Shown here piece by piece: positions 41,815-50,229 of a DNA stretch of 64,000 nt. Within the stretch, counting starts at the first letter, position 1; each line of letters opens with the position of its first letter. This DNA is from Streptomyces sp. NBRC 110611 (GTDB taxonomy: Bacteria; Actinomycetota; Actinomycetes; Streptomycetales; Streptomycetaceae), in the NCBI RefSeq assembly GCF_001590865.1, contig NZ_BBUY01000001.1:927522-991521 (forward strand), given 5' to 3'. The notes under the pieces were generated by a model that was given only the letters and a program-made list of their open reading frames with translations, made no database searches and was not told the origin of the DNA. A program made the position numbers and the translations under genes.

Positions 41815-42354
41815 ATGATGGGGGGCATGGCGGGCCTCGAAGGAATGGAGCAGCCGCGGCCGGAGAGCGATCCGGCCGCAGCACGGTGGGGCGGCCCCGG
41901 CACGGACAGGAAGCCGGTTCCGGCTCCCTGCGGCCCGGTGCCCGCGGCCCTCGATCTGGTCGGCGAGCCGACCATCGGCGAGGTCCGGCTACCGTCCCGG
42001 CCCCAGTCCGCCGGGATCGCCCGGCGGCTGACCGCGGCGGTGCTCCTCAAACAGTGGTGCCTGACACCCCAGCTCGCCGAGCATGCCGTACTGCTCGTCT
42101 CCGAGCTGGTCGGCAACGCCGTACGCCACACCGGCGCCCGGATGTTCGGGCTGCGGATGCTCCGCCGCCGTGGCTGGATCCGGATCGAGGTGCGCGACCC
42201 GTCCCGTGGCCTGCCCTGTCTCATGCCTGTCCAGGAAATGGACGTCAGTGGCCGTGGCCTCTTCCTCGTCGACAAGCTCTCCGACCGCTGGGGCGTGGAT
42301 CTGCTGCCGCGCGGCAAGACGACGTGGGTCGAGATGAGGGTCACCGACTGCTGA
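41815..42354 (+). CDS. RsbW-like ATP-binding protein (anti-sigma/serine kinase type)
   Basis: 179 residues. The C-terminal 120 residues are an HATPase_c_2 domain: LVSELVGNAVRHTG (N box), EVRDPSRGLP in place of the usual D-x-G-x-G, and SGRGLFLVDKLSDRWG (G2). Streptomyces encode many such orphan anti-sigma-like kinases that act in sigma-factor or developmental partner switching. The N-terminus is Pro/Arg-rich and disordered. Several ATG codons (41815, 41818, 41827, 41845) compete and none has an ideal site; I keep the longest. No antagonist or sigma gene is adjacent, so the partner is unknown. Confidence 0.85.
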   Translation: MMGGMAGLEGMEQPRPESDPAAARWGGPGTDRKPVPAPCGPVPAALDLVGEPTIGEVRLPSRPQSAGIARRLTAAVLLKQWCLTPQLAEHAVLLVSELVGNAVRHTGARMFGLRMLRRRGWIRIEVRDPSRGLPCLMPVQEMDVSGRGLFLVDKLSDRWGVDLLPRGKTTWVEMRVTDC

Positions 42355-42493
42355 CGCCGGTACGGGGCCCGTCCGGGCGGGAGGCGCGCCCGCACGGTCG
42401 GCCGTCGCCGGCCGACGGCCGGGGCGGCGGTTCCGCGGCGGCGGTCCGTAGTATGGGTCGCTCATGACTGCGGCTGATACGGAGAGGAGGACC

Positions 42494-43000
42494 ATGCATT
42501 CCGTGCGCCGGTCGGCCGCGCTGACGCTGCTGCTCCTCCTCGCCGTCACCCTCGGGCCGCTGCTGTGCCGCACCGGGGGCGACCAGGCCTGGACGGCGAC
42601 GGCCACGGCGACGAGCCCGGTCTCGGTGCAGCACACCCCGCAGCTCTCCGGTACCCCGAAGATCTCCGTCTCCTCACGGTTCTCCGGCTCCTCGAAGCCC
42701 GTCGGCACCCCGAAGCCCTTCGGCGACCCGCAGCTCCTCGGCGACCCTCAGCTCTCCGCCGGGGGCGGCTCCGACGCCGAGGCGCACGCTCCCAAGCGCT
42801 GCTCGGGCCAGCACGCACCCGCGCCCGACGAGTCCGCCCCGCCGCCCGCCCCGCACCGCGCCGAACCCCTGGCCCCCGCCACCACCGGCCCCGGCTCGCT
42901 CGCCGCCGACCTGCCGGCCCAGCACGCACTCGCCCGGCCGCCCACCCAGGCCGAGCACCGCGCGGACCACCCTTCCCTCCTGCCCGTACTGCGGATCTAG
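42494..43000 (+). CDS. Small exported Pro-rich protein
   Basis: 168 residues from the ATG at 42494, which follows GAGGAGG. The hydrophobic N-terminus (about 6-24) is a signal peptide or anchor. The rest is low-complexity Ser/Pro/Ala with short repeats (GTPK, GDPQL) and few structured segments. No family is recognised. It is 54 bp upstream of the DsbA-like gene on the same strand, so a role in the same extracytoplasmic redox unit is possible, but there is no motif evidence. Confidence 0.6.
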   Translation: MHSVRRSAALTLLLLLAVTLGPLLCRTGGDQAWTATATATSPVSVQHTPQLSGTPKISVSSRFSGSSKPVGTPKPFGDPQLLGDPQLSAGGGSDAEAHAPKRCSGQHAPAPDESAPPPAPHRAEPLAPATTGPGSLAADLPAQHALARPPTQAEHRADHPSLLPVLRI

Positions 43001-43054
43001 GCCACCCCGAGTTACCCGGCCTGACCTTTTCCTCCGCACGTATGGAGCTTCCGC

Positions 43055-43834
43055 ATGCCCACTTCCGCCTCTCCCACCCGCAAAATGGCCGCCATCGGCG
43101 CGGTCATCGCCCTCGTCGTGGCCGTGATCGCCGTCGCCGTCGCCGTCGGCAAGGCCGTCGAAGGCAGCCGTGACAGCGGCACCGGCACGCCCGAGGCCGC
43201 CGCCTCCGTCGAGTCGAAGGACGAATCCGCACAGCAGAAGCTGTTCGACGACCTCGCCCGGCAGACCAGCCGGCGCCAGGACGGCGATCCGCTGGCCATC
43301 GGCAAGAAGGACGCCCCGGTGGTGCTCGTCGAGTACGCCGACTACCAGTGCTCGTACTGCGGCAAGTTCACCCGCGAGACCCAGCCCGAGCTGGTCAAGA
43401 AGTTCGTCGACGCGGGCACGCTGCGCATCGAGTTCCGCAACTTCCCCGTCTTCGGCGCCCCCTCCGAGCGGGCCGCCCGCGCCTCCTGGGCCGCCGGCCG
43501 GCAGGGCAAGTTCTGGGAGCTGCACCACACGCTGTACGCCGAGACCCGCAAGGGCGACGCGCTGGCCGAGGACAAGCTCGTCGAGATGGCCCGGGAGAGC
43601 GGGGTGCCGGACATCGAGAAGTTCCGTACGGACCTGAAGAGCGCGGACGCCGAGCGGGCGCTGAAGAAGGACCAGCAGGAGGGCTACCAGCTCGGTGTGC
43701 AGTCCACGCCGTCCTTCCTGGTCAACGGCCGTCCGGTGATGGGGGCGCAGCCCACCGGGGTCTTCCTCCAGGCCGTCGAGGACGCCGCGGCCAGGGCCAA
43801 GGCCACGGCGAAGGGGACGGAGGCCGGGAAGTGA
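43055..43834 (+). CDS. DsbA-family thioredoxin-fold protein, membrane-anchored
   Basis: 259 residues. One N-terminal transmembrane helix (about 11-33), a Ser/Thr linker and a DsbA domain with helical insert (about 75-250). The active site is CSYC at 99-102 and the cis-Pro lies in STPSFLV. Probably a thiol oxidase or isomerase facing outward. GGAG lies 8 nt before the ATG. Its TGA overlaps the GTG of the CcdA-like gene (GTGA), giving a coupled redox pair. Confidence 0.92.
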   Translation: MPTSASPTRKMAAIGAVIALVVAVIAVAVAVGKAVEGSRDSGTGTPEAAASVESKDESAQQKLFDDLARQTSRRQDGDPLAIGKKDAPVVLVEYADYQCSYCGKFTRETQPELVKKFVDAGTLRIEFRNFPVFGAPSERAARASWAAGRQGKFWELHHTLYAETRKGDALAEDKLVEMARESGVPDIEKFRTDLKSADAERALKKDQQEGYQLGVQSTPSFLVNGRPVMGAQPTGVFLQAVEDAAARAKATAKGTEAGK

Positions 43835-44760
43835 CGACCGACATCGGCTACCTCGCGGCGTTCCTGGGCGGGGTGCTCGCCCTGGTCAGCCCGTGCAGCG
43901 CGCTGCTGCTGCCGGCGTTCTTCGCGTACTCCCTCGGCACCCCCGGCCGGCTGCTGGCCCGCACCGGAGTGTTCTACCTGGGGCTGGCCACGACGCTGGT
44001 ACCGCTCGGTGCGGCCAGCACGCTGACCAGCCGGCTCTTCATCGGCCACCGTGACCTGCTGATCACGATCGGCGGCTGGATCGTCATCGCGATGGGCCTG
44101 GCACAGATTCTCGGGCTGGGCTTCGCCTCCCGGCGCGCCCAGCAGGCGGCCGCCAGGATCACCCCGCGCACGGCCGTCTCCACCTTCCTCCTCGGCTGTG
44201 TCTACGGGCTGGCCGGCTTCTGCGCGGGCCCGATCCTCGGCTCGGTGCTGATGGTCTCGGCGCTCAGCGGCAACCCCGTCCACGGTGCCTCGATGCTCGC
44301 CGTGTACGCGCTGGGCATGGCGCTGCCGCTGTTCGTCCTCGCGCTCCTGTGGGACCGCTTCCGGCTCGGCACCCGGGGGTGGCTGCGGGGCCGTGAGCTC
44401 ACCCTCGGGAAGCTGCGGCTGCACACCACCTCGCTGCTGTCGGGGCTGTTCTTCATCGGCATCGGCGTGCTCTTCCTGCGCTTCAACGGGACCAGCGCGC
44501 TGCCCGGGATCCTCGACGCGGACAGCGAATCGCGGATCGAGGAGTGGCTGGCCCGGGTCGGGACCGCCATCCCGGACTCGGTGCTGCTGGCGGTGGCCGC
44601 ACTGGCCGTCGCGGGGGTGCTGGCCCGGATCGCGCTGCGCGCGGAGAAGCGGCAGCGGCAGAAGCAGCCGGCGGAGCAGTCGGCCGAACCGGCTGGGCAG
44701 TCGGCCGGGCAGCCGGAGCAGCAGCCTGCGGAGCGGCCGGCCGAACAGCCGGGGAAGTAG
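43831..44760 (+). CDS. CcdA/DsbD-type thiol-electron membrane transporter
   Basis: 309 residues from a GTG overlapping the dsbA-like stop. Six or seven transmembrane helices. The two redox Cys are in SPCSALLLPAFFAY (helix 1) and GFCAGPILGS (helix 4), each next to the Pro typical of CcdA proteins. It carries reducing equivalents from cytoplasmic thioredoxin to an outward partner, here most simply the coupled DsbA-like protein. The C-terminal 45 residues are a Gln/Pro/Ala/Glu repeat, probably a flexible cytoplasmic tail. Confidence 0.9.
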   Translation: MTTDIGYLAAFLGGVLALVSPCSALLLPAFFAYSLGTPGRLLARTGVFYLGLATTLVPLGAASTLTSRLFIGHRDLLITIGGWIVIAMGLAQILGLGFASRRAQQAAARITPRTAVSTFLLGCVYGLAGFCAGPILGSVLMVSALSGNPVHGASMLAVYALGMALPLFVLALLWDRFRLGTRGWLRGRELTLGKLRLHTTSLLSGLFFIGIGVLFLRFNGTSALPGILDADSESRIEEWLARVGTAIPDSVLLAVAALAVAGVLARIALRAEKRQRQKQPAEQSAEPAGQSAGQPEQQPAERPAEQPGK

Positions 44761-44916
44761 CCGAGCGGCGGGGGCGAGCAGCCGCCCCGCCTCCGCCCGG
44801 CCTTCCCGCGTCCGCCCCGAGTCCGCCTGGCCGCCCCGCGTCCGCCCGGACTCGGCCCGGGCTCCTGCGACGGCAGGGACCCAGGCCGACGGAAAGGGGC
44901 CCAGGCCTACGGGTAC

Positions 44917-45273
44917 CTATGCGCCGAGCCGGCGCAGCCGCCGGTGTGCGTGCGTACGGGCGAGTGGCCGTATGTGCGGGTGGTGGGCGTCGGCCCGGCG
45001 CCGGCGGTCGTTGCAGAGCAGGCACTTGCCGTAGCCCGGCGGAAGGGGATCCTCCGGGTCGCCGTAGAGCGGGTCGACCGCGCCGTGCGGATGGAGCGCG
45101 CAGCCGGTCGGGCCGGTCTCCGCGCCCAGTGCGCCGGCCGTGGTCAGCGCCCGGCGCAGTACGTCGACGAGCTCGTCCGCGCCCTGCCGGGTCGGCGCGG
45201 ACTGCAGAGCGGTGGCAAGGTCGGATGCGGTGGTCAGCGCGGACTGGAGTTCGCGCAGCTGTGCGTAACTCAT
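44917..45273 (-). CDS. Small Cys/His-rich protein of unknown function
   Basis: 118 residues from the ATG at 45273 (MSYAQLRELQSAL). The N-terminal helical hairpin (about 1-50) is followed by a Cys/His cluster: GCALHPHG, then YGKCLLCNDRR with a CxxC, and an Arg/His-rich tail. The pattern suggests a small zinc-binding module. Homologues occur as hypothetical proteins in Streptomyces as far as I recall; no function is known. The ribosome binding site is weak. It lies tail-on to ccdA and upstream of nadE without being in an operon. Confidence 0.55.
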   Translation of the reverse strand: MSYAQLRELQSALTTASDLATALQSAPTRQGADELVDVLRRALTTAGALGAETGPTGCALHPHGAVDPLYGDPEDPLPPGYGKCLLCNDRRRRADAHHPHIRPLARTHAHRRLRRLGA

Positions 45274-45451
45274 GTCGCCGAGCGTAGGCGGACCCACTGA
45301 CAGTCGATCTTCCGATCGCACTTCGCAACTACCCATGGCCAGATGCATGCCCGCTCAACCGCGCGATGGAGCACCGGGACGGTGACGATCCCCTTACTGG
45401 ACCATGACAACTACTCGACCACGACGCGCGAGGAGACGGGGCCGAGAAAGA

Positions 45452-45477
45452 GCCGGGGCCGAGGCCACCGCCCCGGC
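45452..45477. terminator. Candidate nadE terminator
   Basis: GCCGGGGC, 10-nt loop, GCCCCGGC, 12 nt past the nadE stop. A short but GC-only stem. Confidence 0.5.
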
Positions 45478-45488
45478 CCCGGCCCCCG

Positions 45489-46319
45489 TCACGGCGCGAT
45501 CGGCAGCGCCCGCTTGTGCTCGGTGAGCCGGTAGCGGCGGGCGATGGCCCGGAACGCGTCCGGGGGGACCGGCTCGCCCTCCAGGAAGTCGTCGATCTGG
45601 TCGTAGGACACACCGAGCGCGTCCTCGTCGGGCTTGCCCGGGTCGAGCGTCTCCAGATCGGCCGTCGGCACCTTCGTGACCAGTTCCTCCGGGGCGCCCA
45701 GCGCCGCCGCCACGGCACGCACCCGGCGCTTGGTGAGGCCGGTGAGCGGGACGACGTCGGCCGCACCGTCACCGAACTTGGTGAAGAAACCGGAGACCGC
45801 CTCGGCCGCGTGGTCGGTGCCCACCACCAGGCCGTCCTGGGCCCCGGCGACCGCGTACTGCGCGATCATGCGCTGCCGCGCCTTGATGTTGCCGTGCACG
45901 AAGTCCTGGTGGTGGGCGTCGCGGAAGACCAGCCCGCCGTCCACCACGGCCTCCAGCGCCGCGTCGCTCGCCGGGCGGATGTCGACGGTCAGCTCCTGGT
46001 CGGCCCGGATGAACTCCAGCGCCCGCTGGGCGTCCTTCTCGTCCGCCTGGACGCCGTAGGGGAGCCGCATCGCGTAGAACGTCGCCTCGTGTCCGGCGGC
46101 CCGGGCCCGCTCCACGGCGAGCTGGCAGAGCCGGCCGGTGGTCGTCGAGTCGACGCCGCCGCTGATCCCCAGGACCAGCGAGCGCAGGCCGGTGGAGGTC
46201 AGCCGTTCGGTGAGGAACGCCACCCGGCGCTCGATCTCCCGCTCGGCGTCGAAGGACGCGGTCACCTGGAGATCCCGGGCGATCTCCTGCTGCAGGGCCT
46301 TGGACGCCGGGTCGGTCAC
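45489..46319 (-). CDS. nadE: NAD synthetase, ammonia-dependent type
   Basis: 276 residues from a GTG (46319) with GGGAG upstream. Makes NAD+ from deamido-NAD+, ATP and ammonia. PP-loop SGGVDS at 53-58, the NGNIKAR-type segment as [25 protein letters not shown] and PTADLETL are all present. Length matches the short ammonia-dependent form without a glutaminase domain. The upstream frame to 46394 lacks family similarity. Monocistronic, minus strand. Confidence 0.95.
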   Translation of the reverse strand: MTDPASKALQQEIARDLQVTASFDAEREIERRVAFLTERLTSTGLRSLVLGISGGVDSTTTGRLCQLAVERARAAGHEATFYAMRLPYGVQADEKDAQRALEFIRADQELTVDIRPASDAALEAVVDGGLVFRDAHHQDFVHGNIKARQRMIAQYAVAGAQDGLVVGTDHAAEAVSGFFTKFGDGAADVVPLTGLTKRRVRAVAAALGAPEELVTKVPTADLETLDPGKPDEDALGVSYDQIDDFLEGEPVPPDAFRAIARRYRLTEHKRALPIAP

Positions 46320-46496
46320 GGCTGCTCCCTTTCTTCTCTCGCCGCGCGGTGTGCGCTGCGTGGTGCGGTACGGACGGCGGCTGCCGCCTGGCACGCGTCA
46401 CGCACTGTCCCCGTCGCGCGTACGCAGAGTGCGTATGAGCCGTACGGCCGTACGCGCGGTTCCTGGATACGCGAAAACGCGTGCCGGTGGAAAACC

Positions 46497-47051
46497 TTAT
46501 GCGTGCGCCCACTTCTTCAGCGCGGCCTTGCTGGAGAAGTTCGCCACATCCTTGTCCAGCGGATGGTCGGTGTACTGGTGGAAGAGCCACTTCGCCTTGA
46601 TCCTCGGTTTCCCGGCGGTGACGTAGTCGGCGATCCACAGACCGTCGGCGGCGTAGGACGTGGTGTCGTGGTTGAGCCAGAAATCGCGGTTGCAGTAGAG
46701 AACGACCCGGTGCGCCGAGGGGCGCAGTTTCTTCACCTCGACCAGGAACTGGTCCTTCTGCGCGTTACTGGCGTAGGTCCCCGCACCGGTGCGCTCCCAG
46801 TCGCAGATCAGGACGTCGCCCTGGACCGAGGCGCACTTCTCGACGAAATACCGCGCCTGGGCGGCGATGTTCCCGGGCCACAGAAAGTGGTAGAAGCCCA
46901 CCACGCACCCCGCTTCACGGGCCTTCGCCGCCTGCGCGTTCTGGTGCGGATTGATGTAGGAGCGGCCTTCGGTGGCCTTGACGAAAACGAAGTCCTGCCC
47001 CTGGGCGGAGTACGACGAGTTGTAGGAGCTGACATCGACACCATGCAGCAT
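46497..47051 (-). CDS. GH25 lysozyme-like protein without a signal peptide
   Basis: 184 residues; AGGAGG precedes the ATG. GH25 muramidase motifs: GVDVSSYN (Asp6), KATEG, GFYHFLWPG, and the catalytic pair in CDWE (Asp84, Glu86), then LWIADY and WLFHQYTD. It begins directly at the catalytic domain, with no signal peptide, no transmembrane segment and no wall-binding repeats. That is like a phage endolysin needing a holin, or a cytoplasmic relative. No phage genes flank it directly, but an integrase remnant lies 1 kb away. It may be domesticated. Confidence 0.85.
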   Translation of the reverse strand: MLHGVDVSSYNSSYSAQGQDFVFVKATEGRSYINPHQNAQAAKAREAGCVVGFYHFLWPGNIAAQARYFVEKCASVQGDVLICDWERTGAGTYASNAQKDQFLVEVKKLRPSAHRVVLYCNRDFWLNHDTTSYAADGLWIADYVTAGKPRIKAKWLFHQYTDHPLDKDVANFSSKAALKKWAHA

Positions 47052-47362
47052 GAGCGGCCCTCCTGCCGATCGGTCTGCGTATCAGAAGCGTCAACTGATC
47101 TAACGGTCAATCGCGTTGCGAGGTGTTCCCCGGGGCGTCCGCCGCCGTGTCCCCTCGGCGTTCCGTGCGGTGCCGGCGTTCCCTGCGGTGCCGGCGTGTT
47201 CGGTGTGCCCGAGTTCAGCACGCTCGCTACCGGGGACGCCAGATCGAGGGCGGGAAGTTCCTTGTTCCGCAGGTATGGTGAGAAGCAGTCAGGGGGTTGC
47301 TGCCGCCAGGCGACGGGCCGGTCCGGCCGGCCGTCCGCGAACCGGTCCGGGAGGGCGCCGAC

Positions 47363-48067
47363 ATGGCCGTAGCCGCCGCGTCACCCCGAGTGAAGCGGTT
47401 CGCCCCGGCCGCGGTCTGCGCCGTGCTCCTGACCGCCGCGGCCGCCACCGTAGCCGTACGGGACGGCGCCCCGCTCGCCCCCGAACAGGCCGCCCACCAC
47501 TGGGCCGTCGCGCACCGCGGGGAGCCGCTGCTGTCGCTGGCCCGCGCGCTGACGGACACCGGCACCGGCGTGATCCCGTACCTGATGGCCGTCCTCGCCG
47601 GTCTGCTGGCCGGCCGCGGCACTCTCGCCCGGCGGCTCCGTACGGTGCTCGGCACGGTGGCCTTCCTCGCCGCGTGCCAGGTGATCCGCTACGGCCTGAT
47701 GCTGCTGTTCGCCCGCCCCCGCCCGCCGGCCGCCGACTGGGCCGTACTCGCCTCCGGCCACTCCTTCCCGTCCGGCCACGCCACCACCTCGGCGCTGGCC
47801 GCCGGAATCCTCGCCTGGGGCATCGCCCGGCGCACCCGCCCCGCCGCCCCCAGGGCGACGACGGGACGGCTGGAGCACGCCTGCCGCGCGGCCCTCGCCC
47901 TCTGGGCCGTCGGCGTCGGCCTCACCCGAGTCCACCTCGGCGTCCACTGGCCCGGCGACGTCCTCGCCGGCTGGCTCCTGGCCACCACCCTCCTCACCCT
48001 CGCCGGGCCCTCGCTGGCCCGCTCCGGGCATGGCGTGAACGTAGTGGTCGAGCGTGATCTTCGGTGA
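47363..48067 (+). CDS. PAP2-superfamily phosphatase, membrane
   Basis: 234 residues from the ATG at 47363 after GGGAGG. Five or six helices. The three PAP2 motifs are intact: RYGLMLLFARPRPP, PSGH at 136-139, and TRVHLGVHWPGD (Arg189, His195, Asp199). It removes phosphate from lipid substrates such as undecaprenyl-PP or phosphatidic acid. The final residues (about 218-234) are encoded antisense to an integrase remnant, so the native C-terminus was probably replaced by an insertion; catalysis should not be affected. Confidence 0.9.
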   Translation: MAVAAASPRVKRFAPAAVCAVLLTAAAATVAVRDGAPLAPEQAAHHWAVAHRGEPLLSLARALTDTGTGVIPYLMAVLAGLLAGRGTLARRLRTVLGTVAFLAACQVIRYGLMLLFARPRPPAADWAVLASGHSFPSGHATTSALAAGILAWGIARRTRPAAPRATTGRLEHACRAALALWAVGVGLTRVHLGVHWPGDVLAGWLLATTLLTLAGPSLARSGHGVNVVVERDLR

Positions 48068-48235
48068 CGAGTGGCCGAGCCACTTCGACAGGAGCCCCGC
48101 GGCGATGAGGGCCGGCTTCCAGCTGCGGTCACTCAAGGCGCGGTAGGAGATCCGGTTGCCGTTGTGCGGAGCGGCGGCCATCCACTTCCTGCGCCTCGCC
48201 GCCGAGATCGCTGCCGTCCTCGTCAAGCGCGACAC
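48020..48235 (-). pseudogene. Tyrosine integrase remnant
   Basis: The minus strand reads HNGNRISYRALSDRSWKPAL-IAAGL, then directly LSKWLGHSSPKITLDHYVHAMPG. In intact actinophage or ICE integrases, about 40 residues with the catalytic H-x-x-R lie between these blocks, so this is an internally deleted C-terminal piece. It keeps the GHSS-x-x-x-T-x-x-x-Y tyrosine region but no core. The upstream frame to 48235 is not recognisable. It overlaps the PAP2 3' end and marks a former integrated element. Confidence 0.7.
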
Positions 48236-48374
48236 AGTGAGAGCGAGAAGGGAGACACCTCGTGGGTATGGCCCCCGTTCACGCCGCCGTGCGAGGAGCG
48301 GGAGCCGGCCCGTCCTGCTTCTGGCTCCGCCGCCTCACTCGCTCCGCCGCCTCACTCGGGCGCTGTGCGGAATC

Positions 48375-48390
48375 TGAGTACGCGTACTCA
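48375..48390. promoter_or_regulatory. 16-bp perfect palindrome upstream of a lipoprotein gene
   Basis: TGAGTACGCGTACTCA, centred about 54 bp before the lipoprotein ATG. It looks like a dimeric repressor or activator site. Confidence 0.55.
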
Positions 48391-48436
48391 TGCGCCCGGC
48401 CCCGCCGCACCGAAAGGTGAGGCCGGAGGTGCAGGG

Positions 48437-49213
48437 ATGAAGGAGACCGTGGCGGCCCGGTGGCGCCGAGTCCGCCGGCGGTGCGCCCGGGCAGGCGGAG
48501 TGCTGCTGGCGTTCACTCTGGTGGGGCTGACGGCAGCGTGCTCCAGTGAGCCGTCGGAGAAGGAGCTGCGCAGGCAGGCCACGTCCCCCGTAGCGGAGTC
48601 CCGCAGGGAGGCGGAGGAGCACCAGATACGTGCCCTGATCCAGCGCCTGACCGCTGTCGAGGGCCTGGAGTACGTGCTCACACGCTTCTGGGACTCCTGT
48701 GGCAGGCCCCATAACGGCTCCCTCTTCGAGAACAACCGGTCGCCGTACGTCCTCAGGTGTGGCCTGAAGGCCGTCGCCTACTTCGGCATTCGGGGAGACG
48801 TCACCGACGTGCTGCCCCGGATCCGTGCGGCTGCCGTCGCGACCTGGGGGACACAGGACGACGAGGGGCGGGACATGCCGTATGCGGCCGGCACCGTGAC
48901 CTACGCACTCGACTACCACCGCCATCAGGGCCGGTACCCGGACGGCAGTCTGATGCCCGCGCCGATTCTCGAAGCCCCGGGGCTGCGGATCGACTGGGAC
49001 CGGCCGCGGCTGCCGCTTCCGAACCGGGTCGAAGAGCCCGTGCCGTGCCGCCCGGCCGGCTCCGGCGGGATCTACCATCGCTGCTGGACGGCCCCGGAGG
49101 CTCCGATGAGTCTGGCGGACGTGCGGGCCCGCTACGGCACCGTCCTGAGCTTCACCCTCGGCGGCTGGGACTCCTCCGCGCAGAAATACTTCACCGTGCC
49201 CCGCCGGACGTGA
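48437..49213 (+). CDS. Lipoprotein of unknown function
   Basis: 258 residues from the ATG at 48437 after GGAGG. A basic N-terminus, hydrophobic segment and lipobox LTAACSS predict lipid anchoring. The mature region is soluble, with a central Cys pair (DSCGRPHNG, VLRCGLKAVAYFGIRGDV) and a C-terminal pair (VPCRPAGSGG, RCWTAPE) that could form disulfides. The end, FTLGGWDSSAQKYFTVP, looks like a beta edge. No domain is recognised. It stands alone behind a palindromic site and an integrase remnant. Confidence 0.75.
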   Translation: MKETVAARWRRVRRRCARAGGVLLAFTLVGLTAACSSEPSEKELRRQATSPVAESRREAEEHQIRALIQRLTAVEGLEYVLTRFWDSCGRPHNGSLFENNRSPYVLRCGLKAVAYFGIRGDVTDVLPRIRAAAVATWGTQDDEGRDMPYAAGTVTYALDYHRHQGRYPDGSLMPAPILEAPGLRIDWDRPRLPLPNRVEEPVPCRPAGSGGIYHRCWTAPEAPMSLADVRARYGTVLSFTLGGWDSSAQKYFTVPRRT

Positions 49214-49366
49214 CCCCGCCGGAGCCGCCCCCTCGGCCATGTACGTGGAACAGGTCCTGGGCGCTGTCCGGGCGATGACGCGTCCCGTTGGACATCTCAG
49301 GGGGCTGAGAGCCAAGAAGGTCCGCGGGTCTTGATCGCTGCTGAGCCTGCTGATGGGCTTGCCGGT

Positions 49367-49906
49367 ATGAATAATCTTGGACGCCTTGCGTGGCCGCCTG
49401 CACCGATCAGGACCGAGAGGCTCGTGCTGCGTGAGCCCGAGACCCGAGACCGTGCGGCGTTCATTGAGCTGCTGGCATCGCCAGACGTGCATACCTACCT
49501 CGGCGGCCCCCGCCCTCGTGATGAGCTGGAGCGTGAGATGCCCGAGGCGCCCGAGCGGTGGCCCGGGAGCTTCGTCGTTGAACTCGACGGGGCGATGATC
49601 GGCCGGATACTGCTCAGGAGAGCAACGGAGCACCATCGCCCGGCTGCCGCGGGAAAGGTCGATCTCGGCTACCTGTTCCTGCCACGGGCGTGGGGATTCG
49701 GGTATGCCGCCGAGGCGTGCGCGGCGGCACTGGACTGGCTCGAAGGCGTCCTGCCCGGTGAGCCGGTGGTGCTCGCCACTCAGACCGCGAACGTCGGCTC
49801 GATGCGCCTCGCGGCAAAGCTGGGGTTCACCGAAGTGGAGCGGTTCCGGGCCTGGGACGCCGATCAGTGGCTCGGCCTGCGCCCCCCGGTACTGCCCTCC
49901 GCTTGA
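49367..49906 (+). CDS. GNAT acetyltransferase (RimJ/RimL-like)
   Basis: 179 residues from the ATG at 49367. It shows the RimJ-type GNAT pattern: IRTERLVLREPETRDRAAF at the N-terminus, VDLGYLFLPRAWGFGYAAEA (the acetyl-CoA binding R/Q-x-x-G-x-G/A loop appears as RAWGFGYAAE) and TANVGSMRLAAKLGFTEVERF. It transfers acetyl from acetyl-CoA to an amine of an unknown acceptor. An in-frame ATG at 49331 is less likely because conservation starts later. Confidence 0.85.
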   Translation: MNNLGRLAWPPAPIRTERLVLREPETRDRAAFIELLASPDVHTYLGGPRPRDELEREMPEAPERWPGSFVVELDGAMIGRILLRRATEHHRPAAAGKVDLGYLFLPRAWGFGYAAEACAAALDWLEGVLPGEPVVLATQTANVGSMRLAAKLGFTEVERFRAWDADQWLGLRPPVLPSA

Positions 49907-50229
49907 GCTCGACAACTCACGTCTGTCGACGTGCTGTTGACGGAGCCGGGCGGTTTGCGGTCATGCAGGCCTTTGGGGGACTGGCGCGAAGGCGCGTTGT
50001 TCGTCGAACGGCTGCCGGGTCCGGAGGCAATGGCGAAGTCATCCGTCGCGCTCGTGCGGTTGACGGCCCGTCTTCGACTGGTGATTCGGACATCTTCCCT
50101 TCTGCGAGACGGGGAGTGCCGCTTCTGCAGCTGCTCTCCCCGTTCGCGTTGCCGTAACGCACAGCGTTCCCAACGGCGAACCATACGTTCTGCTTGACGA
50201 ACATTTCGTTCTGGTGCACCCTATCGATC
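49907..50229. other. Intergenic region upstream of the HTH/coiled-coil regulator
   Basis: 323 bp, no gene supported. Near its end three half-sites GTTC (50187-50190), GAAC (50199-50202) and GTTC (50208-50211) alternate around a TTGACG hexamer. This may be an autoregulatory operator. Confidence 0.4.

Noticed and set aside
42341..43528. Minus-strand open frames opposite the exported Pro-rich and DsbA genes
   Set aside because: Antisense shadows of high-GC codon bias; no ribosome binding sites or domain similarity.
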